Of a stretch of DNA of 64,000 bases, positions 56,001 through 62,408 are shown piece by piece. The position numbers and the translations under genes are program-made. How positions within the stretch are numbered: position 1 is the stretch's first letter; every line of letters starts with the position of its first letter. The notes below the pieces were generated by a model that ran no database searches, was not told where the DNA came from, and saw nothing but the letters and a program-made list of their open reading frames with translations. Origin of the DNA: Sternotherus odoratus (taxonomy: Eukaryota; Chordata; Testudines; Kinosternidae); assembly GCA_032164245.1 (NCBI GenBank), contig JAVMKO010000006.1:36482319-36546318 (forward strand). The letters run 5' to 3'.

Positions 56001-57977
56001 AATAAATGATTATACTACATACTTCTTATCAGAACATGAGTTCACCAACATCACCAAAAAGATATACCAAATCCTAGTTTTTCAATGACTAACCTGTGGA
56101 GATGGTGGCTGTTGTATGATCTGTTGGTACTTCTGTAGGATCTGTTGCAGTTGGGTATGCTTCTGCATTATTCTTTGATACTGAAAGCCAACTCGATGGT
56201 GTGGATGCTGCTGCCACTGAGTTGCTGCCACCTGCAACTGCTGCAACCTCAAATCTTCCTCAGAGTCCTCAGGAGGTTCAATATTCAGCTAAACATAAAT
56301 ATAATTATAACTAAAGAAAGCCTTTCAAACACAACACCTAAACAAGCACAACCAAATTCATAGATGTTTCATGGCAGTTAATAATTCTGTGACCCTGCAT
56401 TTTGGTGTTCTGACTTTCTGTGACACTATCAGAATAGATGATTTTGTTTATCTTCTTCAATAAGGGGAACAGTTCAAGCCAAAAATCAGATTTGAGAGAA
56501 TTTGCCTGTATATTCTAAGTAAAAACTATCACTAAGCACATGGGAAGAAAGGTTTTTGGGCAAAACTTCTTGGTTATTTGGCAGAGACTATGATCCCATT
56601 CTTTAACAAAGAAATCAGTATCTTCCAAGGTCTGGAGTGGAAGGCAAGATCACCACTTTCCTTTCCAGAAGATAACAGGAAAATAATATGCATCTCAGCT
56701 AAAAATCTGAATGATTAATTAAATCAAAATCCAAACTCCTCCAAAATTCCAGTGTCTTTGGATTTAGTATTCTGGCTCAGGCCTGAGGTATTAAGTTCAG
56801 ATGCATGTCTAGACATGAACTTCCACAAAGCCTGGAGACAGAGACACTAGATTGAATGTGAGATACTAGCTCAAGCACATCTCTAATCCTGACTGAAAGA
56901 TTTCTACAAGCAGCTGCAAAGGGGAAAGATACTAATACCTTCCCATTCAGCAAATAGGATTAGCAAATCATACAGCGGGACAGAAGTAAAAATCTTGAAC
57001 ACTAACAAGGAAAAGTCATTCAGGGATTTCAGGTTAAGGAATCAGGAAGCACGGGATTAACTAATTGGGACTACAGTAATTCATTCATTTCCCTTATCCT
57101 ATTTTCTTTAAAATAATTCACCTTTTCTGAGATATGTCATCTGACCTACTGGCATCAGAGACAAATATGGTTCAGAATCTCTGAACACTATTCACTTCAG
57201 CAGGGAACATGGGTCCCAAGAGCAGAAATCTGTTTCAAATCTGTAGCAGGAGAACTCTACAAGCACAATCTGACCATGCAAAGGGACTCTATTCATCACC
57301 TAATAAAATTGAGGCAGCAGCTTGTCCCTAAAAGAGATTTTACTAGTTCCAGTCCTGTCAGACCAGGGAGATGTGTACCAGACCTATCTTTCCCAGCTGT
57401 AAAGTCTATAAATTGGAAGGCAATATGGCCTAGTGAATAGATCACTGGACTTGGATTCAAGAGATTTGGGATCTATTGGACTCAAGAGGTTTGGGGTCTA
57501 TTGGACTCAAGAGATCTGTGCCTGGCCTGCTGGGTGATCCCAGGTACCTCACTTGCCTTCTATACTTCAATCTCCCCACATGTAAAATGGAGATGATTCT
57601 GACCTTCTTTGCGATCTACTGATGAAAAGCACTATATAAAGTCTAGGTATTATTATTCAGACCCAGGCAGGAGGAAACCTATTTTTTAGGAACGAATGTC
57701 CCATATGGAATAGCATCTCTACATAACCTACCTTTGTTTCAGTAGAAGAGACAGGAGGCTCCTCTTTTTTGGAAGCTGGTTTTAGGGGCTCATTAAGTGA
57801 AGGTGGTTCAGACTGCTGATTAGGAGGAGTCGCTTTCCCTTCTTTTTGCTCTACTCTCTGCTCAGGTGCATCCTTCACTACTCCTGGGCCCTTCGGTTGC
57901 TGCTGTCCCTGTGCATGTGCTTTTGCCCTCTGCTGCAGACTTAGCAAGTGTTGCTGGTACCAATACTGTTGCTGTTC
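16879..57977 (-). CDS. YLPM1: YLPM1 (ZAP3), YLP motif-containing protein 1; exons 2 to 20
   Basis: This is the whole coding span in the window; the exons are listed separately. They sum to 5916 nt in one frame and end in TGA at 16881-16879. The missing exon 1 carries the start and the YLP-rich N-terminus. Order of parts: Gln-rich and Pro-rich segments (exons 2-4); a long Arg-rich low-complexity part with RG, SRE and RD/RE repeats (exon 5); a Pro-rich linker (exons 6-7); an R/D/E segment (exons 8-11); a P-loop kinase-like domain starting at GLPGSGKT (exons 12-17); and a conserved tail with RVRW and ending RTKYI (exons 18-20). YLPM1 is known as a nuclear PP1-binding protein and putative nucleoside or polynucleotide kinase, found with RNA-binding partners. 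Recognition is from the C-terminal third, nearly identical to the mammalian protein as I know it. All introns are GT-AG. Confidence 0.97.
17026..18053 (-). other. YLPM1: YLPM1 intron 19
   Basis: GT-AG intron of 1028 nt. It contains a short CR1 3'-end fragment at 17250-17325 and no other feature I can name. Confidence 0.9.
17250..17325 (+). mobile_element. CR1 LINE 3' tail fragment
   Basis: GGATGAACTAGATGATTAAG followed by TTCCATTTTAGCACTAACAATTCTGTGATTC-like sequence is a CR1 3'UTR end, on the strand opposite to YLPM1. Confidence 0.7.
18054..18184 (-). CDS. YLPM1: YLPM1 exon 19
   Basis: 131 nt, entered in phase 1 and left in phase 0. It encodes [16 protein letters not shown], a short helical stretch [17 protein letters not shown], then [11 protein letters not shown]. 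It contains a basic KRKR cluster that could act in nuclear import. The last Arg joins V-R-W of exon 20 to make the RVRW motif. Confidence 0.96.
18185..23894 (-). other. YLPM1: YLPM1 intron 18
   Basis: 5710 nt. It is AT-rich with simple A runs (for example 19386-19400), and I could not name any transposable element. The ORFs on both strands here lack coding character. Confidence 0.85.
23895..23946 (-). CDS. YLPM1: YLPM1 exon 18
   Basis: A small exon of 52 nt (17 codons plus one base) encoding [17 protein letters not shown]. The acceptor TTTAG and donor G|GTGGGT frame it, and the residues are the expected YLPM1 ones. Without it the frame of exons 19 and 20 would be lost. Confidence 0.95.
23947..27296 (-). 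other. YLPM1: YLPM1 intron 17
   Basis: 3350 nt, notably AT-rich between 24000 and 25500. It holds one hAT-like MITE (25520-25633) and otherwise nothing recognisable. Confidence 0.85.
25520..25633. mobile_element. hAT-like MITE with exact 8-bp target duplication
   Basis: The ends are TAGGGTGACCAGAT and an imperfect reverse complement, GCTCACCCTA. The flanks at 25512-25519 and 25634-25641 are both TATGATGG, an exact 8-bp duplication as hAT transposases make. The interior includes the phrase GGCACCTATATAAGATAAAG and AAATATCAGGATTGT. It is about 114 bp with no coding capacity. Confidence 0.85.
27297..27383 (-). CDS. YLPM1: YLPM1 exon 17
   Basis: 87 nt, phase 0/0. It encodes a very acidic segment, [17 protein letters not shown] and AEEEESEL, linking the kinase-like domain to the C-terminal tail. 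Confidence 0.96.
27384..29499 (-). other. YLPM1: YLPM1 intron 16
   Basis: 2116 nt. A GC-rich MITE occupies 28900-29481, starting 19 nt past the exon 16 donor. The rest is unremarkable. Confidence 0.88.
28900..29481. mobile_element. GC-rich hAT-like MITE next to exon 16
   Basis: The left end is CAGGGGTGGGTAAACTACGG and the right end is TTTGCCCACCCCTG, imperfect inverted repeats. The flanks are AAATACAG (28892-28899) and AAATAGAG (29482-29489), an 8-bp duplication with one mismatch. The interior is GC-rich with G-run simple sequence. The ORFs seen here on both strands (for example 28801-29304) follow from base composition and are not genes. Confidence 0.83.
29500..29583 (-). CDS. YLPM1: YLPM1 exon 16
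   Basis: 84 nt, phase 0/0. It encodes [17 protein letters not shown] and [11 protein letters not shown], late in the kinase-like domain. The donor GAG|GTGAGT is strong, with a transposon only 18 nt further on. Confidence 0.96.
29854..29937 (-). CDS. YLPM1: YLPM1 exon 15
   Basis: 84 nt, phase 0/0. It encodes [19 protein letters not shown] and GRKLKEINR. The run of a beta strand followed by a basic loop suits the lid and substrate region of P-loop kinases. Confidence 0.96.
30193..30369 (-). CDS. YLPM1: YLPM1 exon 14
   Basis: 177 nt, phase 0/0. It encodes [19 protein letters not shown], then [20 protein letters not shown] with a hydrophobic strand ending in Asp (Walker B-like, FIILDA), then [20 protein letters not shown]. 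The core of the nucleotide-binding fold. Confidence 0.97.
30370..30686 (-). other. YLPM1: YLPM1 intron 13
   Basis: 317 nt; nothing recognised. Confidence 0.9.
30687..30806 (-). CDS. YLPM1: YLPM1 exon 13
   Basis: 120 nt, phase 0/0. It encodes [20 protein letters not shown] (the DDYF box is typical of PNK-like P-loop kinases) followed by [20 protein letters not shown]. Confidence 0.97.
30807..31227 (-). other. YLPM1: YLPM1 intron 12
   Basis: 421 nt; nothing recognised. Confidence 0.9.
31228..31290 (-). CDS. YLPM1: YLPM1 exon 12 (P-loop exon)
   Basis: A 63-nt exon, phase 0/0, coding 21 residues: [14 protein letters not shown] then HVAKLIR. The whole Walker A P-loop (GLPGSGKT) and the strand before it sit in this one small exon. 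Phosphate-binding Lys and Thr are intact, so the ATP-binding function looks preserved. Confidence 0.98.
31291..32095 (-). other. YLPM1: YLPM1 intron 11
   Basis: 805 nt. It contains a run of 14 C at 31824-31837; otherwise nothing recognised. Confidence 0.88.
32096..32250 (-). CDS. YLPM1: YLPM1 exon 11
   Basis: 155 nt, entered in phase 1, left in phase 0. It encodes [20 protein letters not shown], a Pro-rich stretch, then [19 protein letters not shown] just before the ATP-binding domain. Confidence 0.96.
32251..33333 (-). other. YLPM1: YLPM1 intron 10
   Basis: 1083 nt with a MIR-like SINE at about 32476-32700. Confidence 0.88.
32476..32700 (+). mobile_element. MIR-like SINE
   Basis: It has the order typical of MIR/CORE-type SINEs: a box A-like start (AATGGTCTAGTAAAAGAAG), TCTCAGATTTGCCAGTG, GTGGCCTTAGGAAAGTTGC, GTAAAATGGGGATAATAATG, and a tail CCTATATAAATGCTAAG. 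Antisense to YLPM1. Confidence 0.72.
33334..33479 (-). CDS. YLPM1: YLPM1 exon 10
   Basis: 146 nt, entered in phase 2, left in phase 1. It encodes a Pro/Ser stretch then [20 protein letters not shown] and [10 protein letters not shown]. The short RGG is one of several RNA-binding-like motifs in the protein. Confidence 0.95.
33658..33841 (-). CDS. YLPM1: YLPM1 exon 9
   Basis: 184 nt, entered in phase 1, left in phase 2. It encodes a charged R/D/E-rich segment ([35 protein letters not shown]), expected to be disordered or a single charged helix, similar to RD/RE domains of splicing-associated proteins. Confidence 0.95.
34072..34164 (-). CDS. YLPM1: YLPM1 exon 8
   Basis: 93 nt, entered and left in phase 1. 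It encodes [20 protein letters not shown] and [11 protein letters not shown], a short well-conserved block. Confidence 0.95.
34522..34952. mobile_element. hAT-like MITE
   Basis: The inverted termini are CGGGGTGGCCAACCTG and CAGGTTGGCCACCCCTG, about 431 bp apart, with a GC-rich interior. The 8-bp flanks (AGCTGGTT and AACTAATT) match at 5 of 8, so the duplication is old or absent. Confidence 0.72.
35300..35675. mobile_element. MITE-like repeat with internal GCAGCAGC hairpins
   Basis: The right end reads ATTTACCAAAATGGGATCGTG then TTTGGTAGGGCCCTAC, with repeated CTGTGAAATTT phrases. On the left are inverted blocks of CAGCAGCACAGAAGTGAGG against CCCTTACTTCTATGCTGCTG, and a third copy near 35440. 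I recognise the style from reptile genomes but cannot assign a superfamily. Boundaries are approximate. Confidence 0.55.
35905..36346 (-). CDS. YLPM1: YLPM1 exon 7
   Basis: 442 nt, entered in phase 0, left in phase 1. It begins [15 protein letters not shown], with a Pro/Ala/Val-rich start and a short repeat ([15 protein letters not shown]). The conserved box [19 protein letters not shown] follows, then Pro/Ser-rich sequence and [11 protein letters not shown]. Confidence 0.95.
36430..36960. other. GC-rich unclassified patch in intron 6
   Basis: This patch is much richer in G and C than the sequence around it, with no exon-like frame. Its sharp contrast with its flanks suggests an inserted repeat, but I see no clear termini or target duplication. 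Confidence 0.4.
37851..40375 (+). mobile_element. CR1 LINE, 5'-truncated, broken ORF2
   Basis: On the plus strand (opposite to YLPM1), fragments of ORF2 appear in order. At 37862-38332 is the endonuclease-to-RT linker ([35 protein letters not shown]). At 38477-38680 is the start of RT ([16 protein letters not shown]). At 38988-39311 is the RT core ([39 protein letters not shown], and FADDTKLGG with the active-site DD). At about 39620-39900 is the C-terminal part. The 3' end TCCTATGATTCTATGA near 40375 is the CR1 tail. Multiple frameshifts and stops make it dead. A hAT MITE interrupts the 3'UTR at 40049-40283. Confidence 0.92.
40041..40291. mobile_element. hAT-like MITE nested in CR1, exact target duplication
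   Basis: The element is 40049-40283 (235 bp), with ends TGGCGGTTCTCAAAC and GAGAACCACTG. It is flanked by GTCTAGAT at 40041-40048 and 40284-40291, an exact 8-bp duplication. It interrupts the CR1 3'UTR, so it inserted after the CR1. Confidence 0.9.
41827..42505. mobile_element. hAT-like element with tandem-repeated right end
   Basis: The left end CAGTGGTTCTCAAACTC is a hAT-type terminus. A phrase AAAGCGCTTTGGATAAAAGCG inside resembles SINE/L2 tails. A C-rich simple stretch (42060-42340) follows. The right end appears as repeated TGTGTGAGAACTG units and is not cleanly defined. Confidence 0.5.
42431..42498. repeat. 13-bp tandem repeat, about 5 copies
   Basis: The unit TGTGTGAGAACTG is repeated nearly perfectly from about 42433 to 42498, at the likely right end of the hAT-like element. 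Confidence 0.85.
43253..43364 (-). CDS. YLPM1: YLPM1 exon 6
   Basis: 112 nt, entered in phase 2, left in phase 0. It encodes [18 protein letters not shown], then [18 protein letters not shown]. Its start continues the helix [18 protein letters not shown] of exon 5, probably a short coiled coil. Confidence 0.95.
43577..43710 (+). mobile_element. L2-type LINE 3' tail (or L2-tailed SINE)
   Basis: GACTGTAAGCTCTTTAATGC, GTGCCTAGCACAATGGGGTC and CAATACAAACAATAAATAA are the hallmark phrases of L2/MIR tails in reptiles. Confidence 0.72.
45040..45600 (+). mobile_element. L2 LINE ORF2 C-terminal fragment
   Basis: The plus-strand translation near 45440-45560 reads QNATAKR-like sequence, then [19 protein letters not shown] and [10 protein letters not shown], the conserved C-terminal part of L2-clade ORF2. 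It is heavily decayed, with frameshifts. The 5' limit is uncertain. Confidence 0.68.
45997..48636 (-). CDS. YLPM1: YLPM1 exon 5 (large low-complexity exon)
   Basis: A 2640-nt exon, entered and left in phase 2, coding about 880 residues. In order: RG/FEG-rich start ([15 protein letters not shown]); [17 protein letters not shown]; Pro/Thr/Gln-rich middle; an array of 15 [11 protein letters not shown] units (47840-47328); an 11-residue SRE/RGP repeat region (about 47250-46915); long R/D/E mixed-charge stretches ([17 protein letters not shown]) with [13 protein letters not shown] inserts; and the conserved end [20 protein letters not shown] followed by ELKMLR. The RG array is far longer than anything I recall in mammalian YLPM1. 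Known family features (RG and R/E content, RNA-protein complexes) suggest RNA binding or condensate behaviour; that is inference. Confidence 0.96.
47328..47840 (-). repeat. YLPM1: In-frame coding minisatellite, 15 RG/LDDG units
   Basis: Read on the minus strand it has five 33-nt units ([11 protein letters not shown]), one 36-nt unit with GSR, seven 36-nt units ([12 protein letters not shown]), one 27-nt unit (RGQGRLDDG) and a diverged last unit ([11 protein letters not shown]), together 171 codons. The seven GG units (47401-47652) are identical base for base over 252 nt. All unit lengths are multiples of three, so copy-number change keeps the frame. The array is GC- and CpG-rich. Confidence 0.97.
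49140..49370 (+). mobile_element. MIR-like SINE
   Basis: Typical phrases in order: AGATCTGGATTCTGTTTCC (box B-like), GTGTGACCTTGGGAAAGTCA, and a tail with GATACTATGGTGCTGAGTAC. Antisense to YLPM1. Confidence 0.7.
49868..50015 (+). mobile_element. CR1 LINE 3' end
   Basis: GGTTGGATTAGATGACCTCC, AGAGGTCCCTTCCAACCCTG and the terminal ATTCTATGATTCTATGATA identify a CR1 3'UTR. Confidence 0.9.
50604..51048 (-). mobile_element. CR1 LINE fragment, minus strand
   Basis: The minus-strand translation at 50843-51034 gives [20 protein letters not shown], the ORF2 C-terminus, followed by 3'UTR phrases (on the plus strand CCATCCTGGCTAATAGCCAT). An internal segment that normally separates ORF end and UTR appears deleted around 50850. 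Confidence 0.85.
51061..51622. mobile_element. MITE family B copy, interrupted by a family A copy
   Basis: The outer parts (51061-51190 and 51486-51622) resemble the copies at 52284-52512 and 61899-62176 (shared words: GAGAGCTCTC, ATGTGAAAAAGCCACCCCTC, TAGTGTAGAC). The middle, 51191-51485, is a different element. Confidence 0.65.
51191..51485. mobile_element. MITE family A, nested copy
   Basis: The ends TAGGTCTTCACT and AGTGAAGACCAGCCCTA are inverted. Inside are the words GATCGATTTATC, GGAGTCGACGGGGGAGCGCG and a hairpin around CAACTTCAGCTAC / GTAGCTGAAGTTG. The copies at 55025-55280 and 60442-60678 share these. Confidence 0.72.
52284..52512. mobile_element. MITE family B copy
   Basis: The ends are GGGTATGTCTAACATTATGA and AAGTGTAGACTAAC; the 3' part has TTTTTCACACCCCCTTAGTG, as in the copy at 61899-62176. 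Confidence 0.65.
52752..53509 (-). CDS. YLPM1: YLPM1 exon 4
   Basis: 758 nt, entered in phase 0, left in phase 2. It starts [17 protein letters not shown], then a Gln/Glu/Trp-rich helical region ([27 protein letters not shown], likely coiled coil), then a long Pro/Ser/Thr-rich part. It ends with the conserved [20 protein letters not shown]. Confidence 0.96.
54795..55022 (+). mobile_element. MIR-like SINE with L2-type tail
   Basis: GGATAGAGCACTGGAGTGAG, ATTCTGTTCCCGGCTCTCCC and GATCTTGAGTGAGTTACTTT are the tRNA-like and core parts. AGAATGTAAATTCTTTCAAG and CCCAGCACAATGGGGG form the tail. Confidence 0.78.
55025..55280. mobile_element. MITE family A copy
   Basis: It contains the hairpin 55065-55124 (ACTAAGATACGCAACTTCAG against CTGAAGTCAAAGTATCTTAG), then TCGAACACGG, TTCCAGAGTCGACGGGGAGC and GATTTATCGCATCTAG, as in the other two copies. 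Confidence 0.75.
56094..56288 (-). CDS. YLPM1: YLPM1 exon 3
   Basis: 195 nt, phase 0/0. It encodes [19 protein letters not shown], then [19 protein letters not shown] and [19 protein letters not shown] with a Gln-rich helical character, ending QPPSPQ. Confidence 0.96.
56289..57731 (-). other. YLPM1: YLPM1 intron 2
   Basis: 1443 nt with a MIR-like SINE at 57421-57658 close to its 5' (right) end. Confidence 0.88.
57421..57658 (+). mobile_element. MIR-like SINE with an internal tandem duplication
   Basis: GGCCTAGTGAATAGATCACT, GGCCTGCTGGGTGATCCCAG, GTAAAATGGAGATGATTCTG and GATGAAAAGCACTATATAAA define the SINE. A block around GGGATCTATTGGACTCAAGA is repeated between 57455 and 57512. Confidence 0.8.
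57732..57977 (-). CDS. YLPM1: YLPM1 exon 2
   Basis: 246 nt, phase 0/0. It starts [19 protein letters not shown], the known junction after exon 1 in this family, and continues with a Pro/Glu-rich part ([28 protein letters not shown]). The acceptor is TATTACAG and the donor AAAG|GTAGGT. The translation start is further upstream, outside the window. Confidence 0.95.
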
Positions 57978-59587
57978 CTGTAATATACAAAAAGTTTGCG
58001 AGATTTACAGTAGCAACCAGGCTTAATAGACAAAAACAGATAAAGATAACCTGCCAAGATAATCACTGAAATCTGGCAGAGAAATCAGTCTCCAGAGAAG
58101 TGTTTATGCCTGTTTCATAGTGATACAGTGAAGCAATAGAGATGAAAACCCCTTATCAGGATTCAGACACCCCTGTCTTAGGTAAAGACATGAAGGAAGA
58201 TGCAGTTCCTATCCCAAAGAGCTAAAACCAAAGAAAGCAAAAAACAGAAAGGAAAGAAAGGTGTTCAACATATGAGCTAAGGGATTGGGGTGAATGGACT
58301 TGTCAATTCTATTTCATTAACAATGTGTTATATGTATTTATTACGGAGCGCAGATGGGGTGATATAATGGGAAAGTTGGATGAGGAGAATTAGTAGGAGT
58401 CATGGAACAGGGAAAAGGAAAGGGGGCAGAAGGACACTGGGGCAAACAACCAATTAGACAGAAAACAATACCCGGAGTTCAGATTATAAAAAGATGTCTT
58501 CTAACCTCACTGGCATCTAGGGGCTGCAAAGTAATCAGATGGGGACACCAGAAATAAGACCAGAACAGCTATGGAGATAGTCAAACTCTTAGCATTAAGT
58601 CTTCAACTTTAAATAAGTTGAAAGTACAGGGGCTTTATAGCTGAAAGGCCTGTCCTTAGGAACATGATTCCACAAGGTCCGATGACATATTCTGACATTT
58701 AGACCTTCTTTGAAGGAGATAATGCTGGAGAATTTCCTCTGAATTTTCCAAGATCTTCACTTTCTCCATATCTATAGTCTCCATATATATCCATTTGTCT
58801 ATTACAAATCCCCTTTTCTAGATTTTGTAACCAAGTAGCATACATCTCCTCCGGGTTAAGATAATGACAAGGAACAGCTCAGCCCCCAAATTATACATTT
58901 TCAAAATGGTAGGTAGCTCAATAATTATACTTCATCAGAATTTTCACTGCCCAGCCCCAAATATCAAGGATAAAGTTGGAAGAAACATCCTAGTGATTAT
59001 GGATCTATAATCTGCACACACACTAAAAACTCAATGAAATGCTGTGAGCTCAGATTTAAAACAAGATACAAAAGGAACTAAATTCTAACTTTATATATTG
59101 GGAATACTAAATGTATATTAAAAATGTCTCCATTCATCAAGAGAATTTATATAACTTTTATAAGAACTCTAGCAAAATACAGGGGACAGAGGTTGGTATT
59201 TTATAGCCATAAAGTGAGGATATGGAAAAGCTTATCCTAAAGCTCATGGAATGGTGCAGCCTATGAAAGCGCAAGCTCGACTAGCAATTTCTCCTCCTCT
59301 GAGAATCTGTGACTGTCCCACATTTTTCATACCCTTCCTGTTCATTTTTCTACCCACATACTGTCAAGAAAAGTCACTTCTGAAAACCTAGCACGGGAAC
59401 AGGAGAGAAGCCAACAGGAATGACAGTTTATTTTTAAATGCAGGTATAAATTCAGCATTGGTGAATGATGCCTGATGAAATTCCTTAAGACTAAAGTTTC
59501 CAATTCATCTTCAAAATAGGTATAAAACAAGTATGTGCAGTGCAAACTTCTTCCACTCACATACTTTATGCCTGAATTAGAAGGGCC

Positions 59588-59847
59588 TATTTCTAGTATC
59601 AGAGAGGTAGCCGTGTTAGTCTGGAATAGCAGAGGTAACAGAGAGTCCTGTGGCACCTTAAAGACTAACTAAAAGTATTGAAGCATAAGCTCTTGTGGGC
59701 TAATACCCACTTTGTCGGATGCAAGCAGTGGAAGCAGTGCTTGCATCCGACGAAGTGGGTATTAGCCCACGAAAGCTTATGCTTCAATACTTTTAGTTAG
59801 TCTTTAAGGTGCCACAGGACTCTTTGTTACCTCTGCTATTTCTAGTA
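59588..59847. mobile_element. Palindromic non-autonomous element with exact 11-bp target duplication
   Basis: TATTTCTAGTA occurs at 59588-59598 and 59837-59847. Between them the left arm 59629-59727 and right arm 59738-59836 are reverse complements over 99 nt with only four mismatches, around a 10-nt loop (59728-59737). A 30-nt single-copy head (59599-59628, with GTAGCCGTGTTAGTCTGG) precedes the left arm. The arm carries GAGTCCTGTGGCACCTTAAAG, a phrase I associate with an abundant turtle interspersed repeat. The superfamily is uncertain. Confidence 0.85.
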
Positions 59848-60441
59848 GTGAGGTGTGAAATGTACGAATTTAAAGAGCAAATCTATACAGAAAATCACTT
59901 CTCTAAAATGACATTTTGGGGACTATCTCTAGGATAGGAGGTGGTATCATTCTAGGTCCTGCCACTGACCTCTGCCAATATCCTTCATAATCAGGATATG
60001 ACATACAGAAGCTCTCGTGGCCGTGGGTGGAGGACAAACATCCATACTTACAGCATGGGATCTCTCAGCAGCCTTCAACTCCATGTTGCATTAGGAATTG
60101 CTTTTGCATTCAAGATCTAGCAGAGGCATGCAGAACAGCACTAAACTGGATTTAATCATTCCTTTCAAAGAGATGTCACATAAACTGATTTTATACAATA
60201 GTGATAGCTGTGACATAGATAAATAAAAGATGACACTCATGATAGACAACTGCTCTTCTGCCCCGAAAACCTAATCACTTGTGAACTCATCCTATTTCTT
60301 CTCTTCTCAATATACAGATTAATTTCCAGGAGAGGTCATGATACTACATAGGCTCCAATACCACCAATATAATGACGACCCAGCTGTAAATCTTCACAGC
60401 ACATGAAGACAGAATCACTTTATATCCCAGCATCTGACTGA

Positions 60442-60678
60442 AGGCTTTTCTACACTACTGTGTGGGGTTGATCTAAGATACACAATTTCAACTATGTAAA
60501 TAGCATAGCTGAAGTTAATGTACTTAGATCTACTTCCTGCTGTGTCTTCACTGCAGTAAGTCGACAGCTGATGCTCTCCCGTCGATTCCGCTTCTCGTTC
60601 TGGTGGAGTACTGGAGTGGACGGGAGAGAACTCAGCGGTTGCTGCCCACTGATCTGGTGGGTAGTGTAGACAAGCCCT
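60442..60678. mobile_element. MITE family A copy
   Basis: Ends AGGCTTTTCTACACT and AGTGTAGACAAGCCCT are inverted. The core has GATCTAAGATACACAATTTC, ATAGCATAGCTGAAGT and TCGACAGCTG, as in the other copies. Confidence 0.78.
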
Positions 60679-60930
60679 GAGAAAAGTGAATGGATGAAAA
60701 ACAGATGTTTAAAGCTCAGACAAACCGGGGGGAGATACTAGTGAAGGATACATTTCAAAGAAATGGGGGAACTTTAGTCCGCATCTTTGACTGAGGGCTT
60801 CTACTCTCCCAGTGTCAAGGTGGTGACTATTCTTGGAGCCCTACTGCAATCACTGTTACTCTTATACACAAGGAATGCACCAATATCAAGGAGCTTCTTC
60901 TTCCATCTTTGACTAACCAATGGTTTATAC

Positions 60931-61260
60931 CAGTGATACTGAAACCTCAGGTTGTTCAGGAATCAAATTAGCTATCAACAGTACCTAAAAGAGCTACAAT
61001 AGTGTGAATTCATTGTTTCATTTACTATAGTGGTATTCATATTTAAAGAGTATAACAGAGAAAATATTAGTTTATATATACGTATATTGTATATCATTTT
61101 TACAGCGAAGTTCATAGTGCAAGTTGATAACTTAATTTGGTTAATAATATAGTAAAAGCATCCCTGATTGGTTAATTATTAACTCACAAAGTGTTTTAAT
61201 ATCAGATACTGCAAAGAGCCCCAGGAGACACATTTGAGAGCCGCAGTCTGAGTATCACTG
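60931..61260. mobile_element. hAT-like MITE
   Basis: The ends CAGTGATACTGAAACCTCAG and GAGTATCACTG are inverted repeats. The flanks GTTTATAC (60923-60930) and GTTTATTA (61261-61268) agree at 6 of 8. It is AT-rich inside with no ORF. Confidence 0.72.
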
Positions 61261-61898
61261 GTTTATTATACCTGTTCTTCTCAGAAGAGGATCTCACCGC
61301 AGTTAAATAGATATCATCACCTTGTGGTTAGGTTAAATTACCACAACACAACTTCGACCAAACGTCCAAACATGAAGGTCACACAGAAGCTCCACCTGGT
61401 ATAACATACAGTAGCCTCAGCCTAACTCAAACAAGGAAAACCAGCTTTCCATTTAGTTCTGTATCCATTTCAAGGACCTAGTCCTCAGTTTTAAAACCTT
61501 TAATGGCCCACCAGGACAGCAAGACTCTATGCAAGCAGAGTAATTGCTAGAGTCCGGGGTGAAAAACTTGCAGGTCTTGGTCACTACAAAATATCAGATG
61601 AATCTGAGAGCCTTTAGTGCATAATGCAAGGCCCATCTTTTACGCTGCAAGTCCTTCATAAGGATGGTTTAAAAAAAAAAAAAAAAAAGCCTGGTGATAC
61701 TCAAGGAAGAAGATAACAGAGATGATGAGCAAGGAAGAGAAAAAAAAAATACAGCAGTCCAGATCACAGGGCTTGAAGCTAAGATATCCTTCAGAGAAAA
61801 TGTACAAAATCTTTGTTTAATTTTGTACAGAATATGCACCCAGATACCAAAGTGAATGGTATACTATATATAAATGTTAGATATTTCACTTATTAAAG

Positions 61899-62176
61899 CT
61901 ATGTCTACACTAGAGAGCTTACAGCAGCACAGCTGTACCAGTACAGTTGTGCTGCTGTAAGCTCTCTCATGTAGCCACTCTATGCTGACAGGAGAGAGCT
62001 CTCCTATCATTATAATAAAACCACCCCCACTGAGCAGCGGTAGCTATGTCAGTGGGAGAAGCTCTCCCGCCAACTTATGTACCCGGTGTAACTTATGTCA
62101 CTCAGGGATGTGGGTTTTTCACATCCCCGAATGACATGAGTTATACCAACGTAAGTGGCAGTGCAGACATTACTTA
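61899..62176. mobile_element. MITE family B copy
   Basis: It starts CTATGTCTACACTAG and ends AGTGCAGACAT. It includes a strong hairpin, 61913-61967 (GAGAGCTTACAGCAGCACAG against its complement), and a second inverted pair around ACTTATGTCACTCAGGGATG and CATCCCCGAATGACATGAGT. Confidence 0.72.
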
Positions 62177-62179
62177 AGT

Positions 62180-62408
62180 CGGGGGTTGTCAAGCTGGTGG
62201 TCGGGACCCCGCGGGGGGTCACAAGGTTATTACATGGGCGGGGGTCGCGAGCTGTCATCCTCCACCTCAAACCCCACTTTGTCTCCAGTATTTATAATGG
62301 TTTTAAATATATAATAAAGTGTTTTTCATTTATAAGGGGGAGGGAGGGTTGCACTCAGAGGCTTGTTATGTGAAAAGGATCACAAGTACAAAAGTTTGAG
62401 AGCCATAG
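62180..62408. mobile_element. hAT-like element, abutting the MITE
   Basis: GGGGGTTGTCAAGCTGGTGG, CGGGACCCCGCGGGGGGTCA, GGTTATTACATGGGCGGGGG and the end AAGTTTGAGAGCCATAGTG match a common reptile hAT-type repeat. It begins within a few bases of the end of the previous element. Confidence 0.68.

Larger units (their letters stand above)
53510..56093 (-). other. YLPM1: YLPM1 intron 3
   Basis: 2584 nt with a MIR/L2-type SINE (54795-55022) immediately followed by a family A MITE (55025-55280). The rest is AT-rich. Confidence 0.88.
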
